This document shows positions 5,904-8,568 of a stretch of 8,568 nt of DNA, piece after piece. Each line of letters starts with the position of its first letter. Position 1 is the stretch's first letter. The stretch spans positions 1 through 8,568 of the forward strand of contig JAKAZX010000158.1 in assembly GCA_021826485.1 (NCBI GenBank), in the 5' to 3' direction. A model generated the notes under the pieces. It saw nothing but the letters and a program-made list of their open reading frames with translations, did not search any database and was not told the DNA's origin. The stretch is from Pseudomonadota bacterium. GTDB lineage: Bacteria > Pseudomonadota > Alphaproteobacteria > Acetobacterales > Acetobacteraceae. The position numbers and the translations under genes are program-made.

Positions 5904-7433
5904 ATGAGCAATCTGCAAGCCCTGATTCGTCGCTACACGCTGGGCGTCTGGCGCTGGCGCTGGCTGGTCGCCGGGCTGGCGTGGCTGATCTGCCTCGCCG
6001 GCTGGGCCGGGGTGACCATGATCCCCAACCAGTTCGAGGCGAACGCCCGGCTCTATGTCGATGCCGACGCGGTGCTGACCCCGCTGCTGCGCGGCGTGGC
6101 GCTGGACAATTCCCCGGCCAACCAGCTCGATATGCTGCAGCGCACGCTGCTGAGCCGCCCGAATCTTGAGAGGCTGATCTCCAAGACCGATCTCGAACTG
6201 CAGGTGCGCAGCCCGGCGAGCGAGGAGCGGCTGGTGGCGTCGCTGGCGCAGTCCATCAAGATCACCCCGCAGACCCGCAACCTGTTCACCATCAGCTACC
6301 GCAACACGCATCCCAAGCTGGCCTATGACGTGGTGCAGACGGTGCTGGCGATCTTCGTCGAGAGCAAGGCCGGCACCAACCGCAGCGACATGGAGAATGC
6401 GCGCCAGTTCCTGGACCAGCAGATCGGCAACTACGAGCGCAAGCTGCGCCAGATGGAGGCGCAGCGCGCGGCGTTCAACGCCAAGTATCTCGATCTGCTG
6501 CCCGACCAGAACGGCGGCGCGTCGCGGCTGGACATCGCGCGCGGGGCCGTCGGCACGCTGACGGAAACGCTGAAGCAGGCGCGGCTGCGCGAGGAACTGG
6601 CGAAGCAGCAGCTTGCCGCGACGCCCGCCACCGTCAATGCCGACGCGGAAAGTTTCGCGGCACTGGCCGGCGCCCAGGCGCCCGCCGCCCTGGCGCAGCC
6701 GCGGTCCTGCGACGAGCTGGACAGCGCGCGCGTGCGCTTCACCGACCAGAACCCGACCGTGGTGACGCTGCGCGCGCAATGCGAGGAGGATCGCAAGCAC
6801 ATGCCGGGCGGGGCGCGCGGGGTGGCGCGCAGCGGCCGTTCCGTCCCCAATCCGGTGGCCGAGAAGCTGCGGCTGCAGATCTTCGATCTGGAGGCGGCGA
6901 TCGCCTCCCTGACGCAGCAGATCGCCGACAAGACGGCGGAGCGTGACCGGCTGGATTCGATCGCCCGCGGCGCCCCCGGCATCCAGGCGCAGTACACCGA
7001 CATGACGCGCGACTACGACGTGCTGCGCAAGAACTACCAGGAGCTGATCGAGCGGCGCGAGGCGATGCGGCTGGCCGCCGCCGCCGACACCGATGCCGAG
7101 AAGGTCAAGCTGCAGGTGGTGGACCCGCCGCAACTGCCGCGCATCCCGGTGGCGCCGAACCGCATGCTGCTGATTTCCGCGGTGCTGCCGGTCGGGCTGG
7201 GTGCGGCGATCGCCATGGCGCTGCTGCTGCAGCAGTTCGACACCTCGATCCATACGGTCGAGGAACTGCGCGATCTCGGGCTGCCGGTGGTCGGCGGGGT
7301 GTCGATGGTGGGGGCCGGCATGTCACGCAGCCGCTGGGTCGCCAACGCCACCGGCTTCGCCGCGGCGCTGCTGCTGCTGGGGGCGATCTATGGCGGATTG
7401 CTGATGCGGCTGATGATCAAGGGCGCCGCCTGA
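5904..7433 (+). CDS. XrtA system polysaccharide chain-length determinant (GNVR/Wzz-type)
   Basis: This 509-residue inner-membrane co-polymerase would set polymer length and link the kinase to the export channel. It has the Wzz plan: a basic cytoplasmic N-terminus, TM1 (about 19-40), a large periplasmic part, a Pro-rich approach (PPQLPRIPVAPNR, 408-420) and TM2 (421-443). After TM1 come the Wzz-type segment FEANARLYVDADAVLTPLLRG (44-64) and the stretch SYRNTHPKLAYDVVQTVL (131-148). Helical, Glu/Gln/Arg-rich stretches at 160-196, 218-238 and 318-352 suggest coiled coils. RFTDQNPTVVTLRAQ (278-292) and YDVLRKNYQELIERREAMRL (371-390) match the family TIGR03007, whose usual length is about 500. A third hydrophobic segment (about 479-502) ends the protein after a short cytoplasmic loop. 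The separate kinase gene begins one base after the stop, so kinase and chain-length protein are split rather than fused as in Wzc. Confidence 0.92.
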   Translation: MSNLQALIRRYTLGVWRWRWLVAGLAWLICLAGWAGVTMIPNQFEANARLYVDADAVLTPLLRGVALDNSPANQLDMLQRTLLSRPNLERLISKTDLELQVRSPASEERLVASLAQSIKITPQTRNLFTISYRNTHPKLAYDVVQTVLAIFVESKAGTNRSDMENARQFLDQQIGNYERKLRQMEAQRAAFNAKYLDLLPDQNGGASRLDIARGAVGTLTETLKQARLREELAKQQLAATPATVNADAESFAALAGAQAPAALAQPRSCDELDSARVRFTDQNPTVVTLRAQCEEDRKHMPGGARGVARSGRSVPNPVAEKLRLQIFDLEAAIASLTQQIADKTAERDRLDSIARGAPGIQAQYTDMTRDYDVLRKNYQELIERREAMRLAAAADTDAEKVKLQVVDPPQLPRIPVAPNRMLLISAVLPVGLGAAIAMALLLQQFDTSIHTVEELRDLGLPVVGGVSMVGAGMSRSRWVANATGFAAALLLLGAIYGGLLMRLMIKGAA

Positions 7434-7434
7434 C

Positions 7435-8463
7435 ATGGCCGAGCCGGAGACGCGCGGCGGCCATCTGGTCGAGCGGGCCGCCGCCCTGCTGCGCGGCGAG
7501 GCCGCGCTGCGCGGGGAGGACCCGTGGCCGGCGGCGGTGCGGGACAGCGTCGCCGAGTCGGCGCTCGCCCCGCCGCCCGTCGTCGAACCGCCGCCCCCGA
7601 GCGTCGCGCCCGCGGCCGAGCCGGCGGCGGGCGAACCGCAAGCGGCCGCCGAACCGTCGCCCGCTCCCGCGGGCATGGCCGAACCGCTGCCGTCGGAGGC
7701 CGCGGTGGTGGCGGACGGCGCGGTGTCGGTGCTCGACGTCGCCACGCTGACCCGCGCCGGCCTGGTGCTGACCGGCGGGCGCAGCCGGGTGGCGGAGGAA
7801 TACCGCGTCACCGTCTCGCGCGTGCTGCGCACGCTGCGCGGCAGCCGCGCCGGGCGGGCCGGCACCGCCAATCTCATCATGGTCACCTCCGCCCGGCCGG
7901 GCGAGGGCAAGAGCTTCTCCGCCATCAACATCGCCGCCAGCATCGCCCAGAACGGACTGTCCGACGTGCTGCTGGTGGACGTGGACAGCAAGCCGCGCTC
8001 GACCTCGGCGCTGCTCGGCCTGAGCGGGCGGGAAGGGCTGCTCGATCTGGCGACCGGCGTGCTGGGCGGGCAGGTGCGCCATCCCGACGGGCTGGTGGTG
8101 CGCACCGCGATCGATGGCCTGTCGATCCTGCCAGTCGGCGCGCGCCGGCCGGGCGTGGAGGGGGCGATCACCCGCGCCGTCAGCACCGCGCTGGAGCGTC
8201 TGGCCCGCCGCTTCCCGCGCCATATCCTGGTGCTCGACACGGCGCCCTGCCTGTCCACCAGCGATCCGTCCACGCTGGCGCCGATCGTCGATCAGGTGCT
8301 GCTGGTGGTGGAGGCGGAGCGCACCCAGCGCAGCGAGATCGAGGCGTCGCTGGAACTGCTGAAGGCGGCCACCAGCGTCTCCCTGGTGCTCAACAAGGTG
8401 CGGCTGACGCAGCGCCACACCTTCGGCTCCTATTATTACTTCGACGAGCCGGCAAAGGGATGA
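7435..8463 (+). CDS. XrtA-associated tyrosine autokinase (BY-kinase) with long Ala/Pro-rich N-terminus
   Basis: This 342-residue cytoplasmic P-loop kinase would autophosphorylate on C-terminal tyrosines and control polymerisation with the chain-length protein. Walker A is SARPGEGKS (152-160), Walker A' is VLLVDVDS (178-185) and Walker B is ILVLDTAP (264-271). AEEYRVTVSRVL (120-131) matches the conserved helix before the P-loop in PEP-CTERM-associated autokinases (TIGR03018). The C-terminus holds a short tyrosine cluster, FGSYYYFDE (330-338; Tyr333-335). Two things are unusual. Residues about 44-90 are a low-complexity Ala/Pro/Glu linker joining a charged N-terminal helix to the kinase. Walker A' reads DVDSKPRSTS where relatives usually have D-x-D followed by Arg-Pro. 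The ATG at 7435 lies one base after the previous stop (TGACATG), with AAGGG about 14-18 nt upstream, so translation is probably coupled. The last base of the preceding codon starts the next gene (ATGA overlap). Confidence 0.9.
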   Translation: MAEPETRGGHLVERAAALLRGEAALRGEDPWPAAVRDSVAESALAPPPVVEPPPPSVAPAAEPAAGEPQAAAEPSPAPAGMAEPLPSEAAVVADGAVSVLDVATLTRAGLVLTGGRSRVAEEYRVTVSRVLRTLRGSRAGRAGTANLIMVTSARPGEGKSFSAINIAASIAQNGLSDVLLVDVDSKPRSTSALLGLSGREGLLDLATGVLGGQVRHPDGLVVRTAIDGLSILPVGARRPGVEGAITRAVSTALERLARRFPRHILVLDTAPCLSTSDPSTLAPIVDQVLLVVEAERTQRSEIEASLELLKAATSVSLVLNKVRLTQRHTFGSYYYFDEPAKG

Positions 8464-8568
8464 ACCGCCGTCGCGCCGTTGCGCGATCGCTGCCGGTCGC
8501 CGCCCTGGCACTCTGCCTGGCCGGGGGGGCGCGCGCGCAGGAATCCGATCTCGGCGGCAGCCTGGGCG
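8460..8568 (+). CDS. Secreted protein, N-terminus only; probably the XrtA-associated outer-membrane beta-barrel protein
   Basis: An ATG at 8460-8462 overlaps the kinase stop codon (ATGA), and the frame stays open for 36 codons to the window edge. It begins with a signal peptide: Asn-Arg-Arg-Arg, then a hydrophobic Ala/Leu core (about 11-21) and an AGGARA cleavage site before Gln-Glu (about residue 24). The mature start ESDLGGSLG is too short to identify. In XrtA-type EPS loci the gene after the autokinase is usually the outer-membrane beta-barrel protein (TIGR03016), so that call rests on position and signal peptide alone. Confidence 0.6.
   Translation, partial: MNRRRAVARSLPVAALALCLAGGARAQESDLGGSLG

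Noticed and set aside
5154..7253. Very long open frame on the minus strand (699 codons) opposite the export and chain-length genes
   Set aside because: It is antisense to two well-recognised proteins. Its translation is Arg/Gln/His/Gly-rich with no domain, which is typical of an antisense frame in GC-rich DNA.
7417..8511. Minus-strand frames opposite the kinase (364 and 316 codons)
   Set aside because: Antisense to a clear BY-kinase; low-complexity translations.

Overview
The window is high-GC DNA with nearly gap-free coding. It carries two divergent gene sets of an exopolysaccharide (EPS) locus of the exosortase/PEP-CTERM (XrtA, EpsH-type) class. Base composition, codon use and the protein families point to a Gram-negative proteobacterium, probably a high-GC alphaproteobacterium (an Acetobacteraceae/Rhodospirillales-like host is a guess). 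The exosortase, the PEP-CTERM substrate proteins and the PrsK/PrsR regulators are not in the window.

Left half, minus strand, transcribed from about 4.9 kb down to position 1: (i) a polyprenyl-phosphate sugar-1-phosphate transferase (3302-4807) that would start the repeat unit on the lipid carrier; (ii) a 925-residue membrane-anchored TPR protein of the PrsT type (434-3211); (iii) the 5' part of a secreted protein that looks like the N-terminus of a TIM-barrel glycoside hydrolase. This third gene starts at a GTG that overlaps the prsT stop codon and runs off the left edge.

Centre (4808-5273): a divergent control region of about 470 bp, visibly richer in A and T around 4900-5060 than the genes on either side. 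It holds a sigma70-like promoter facing left, a sigma54-like -24/-12 element facing right, a good IHF-site match, several inverted repeats, and seven same-orientation GTCA cores, three of them spaced exactly 12 bp apart. A 57-codon reading frame with a plausible ribosome binding site also lies here; its reality is uncertain.

Right half, plus strand: a tightly packed operon of a Wza-like outer-membrane export lipoprotein (5274-5879), a GNVR/Wzz-type chain-length determinant (5904-7433), a split-type BY-kinase/tyrosine autokinase (7435-8463), and the start of a secreted protein (8460 to the edge), by context probably the outer-membrane beta-barrel protein of the system. Gaps shrink from 24 nt to 1 nt to an ATGA overlap, so these genes are probably translationally coupled.

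Together the genes would start a polysaccharide on undecaprenyl phosphate, set its length through the chain-length protein and kinase, and export it through the outer membrane. PrsT and the hydrolase-like protein would be accessory periplasmic factors. No mobile element, tRNA, rRNA or CRISPR array was seen. The system is a known class; the novelty lies in the control region and in the unusual features of individual proteins.
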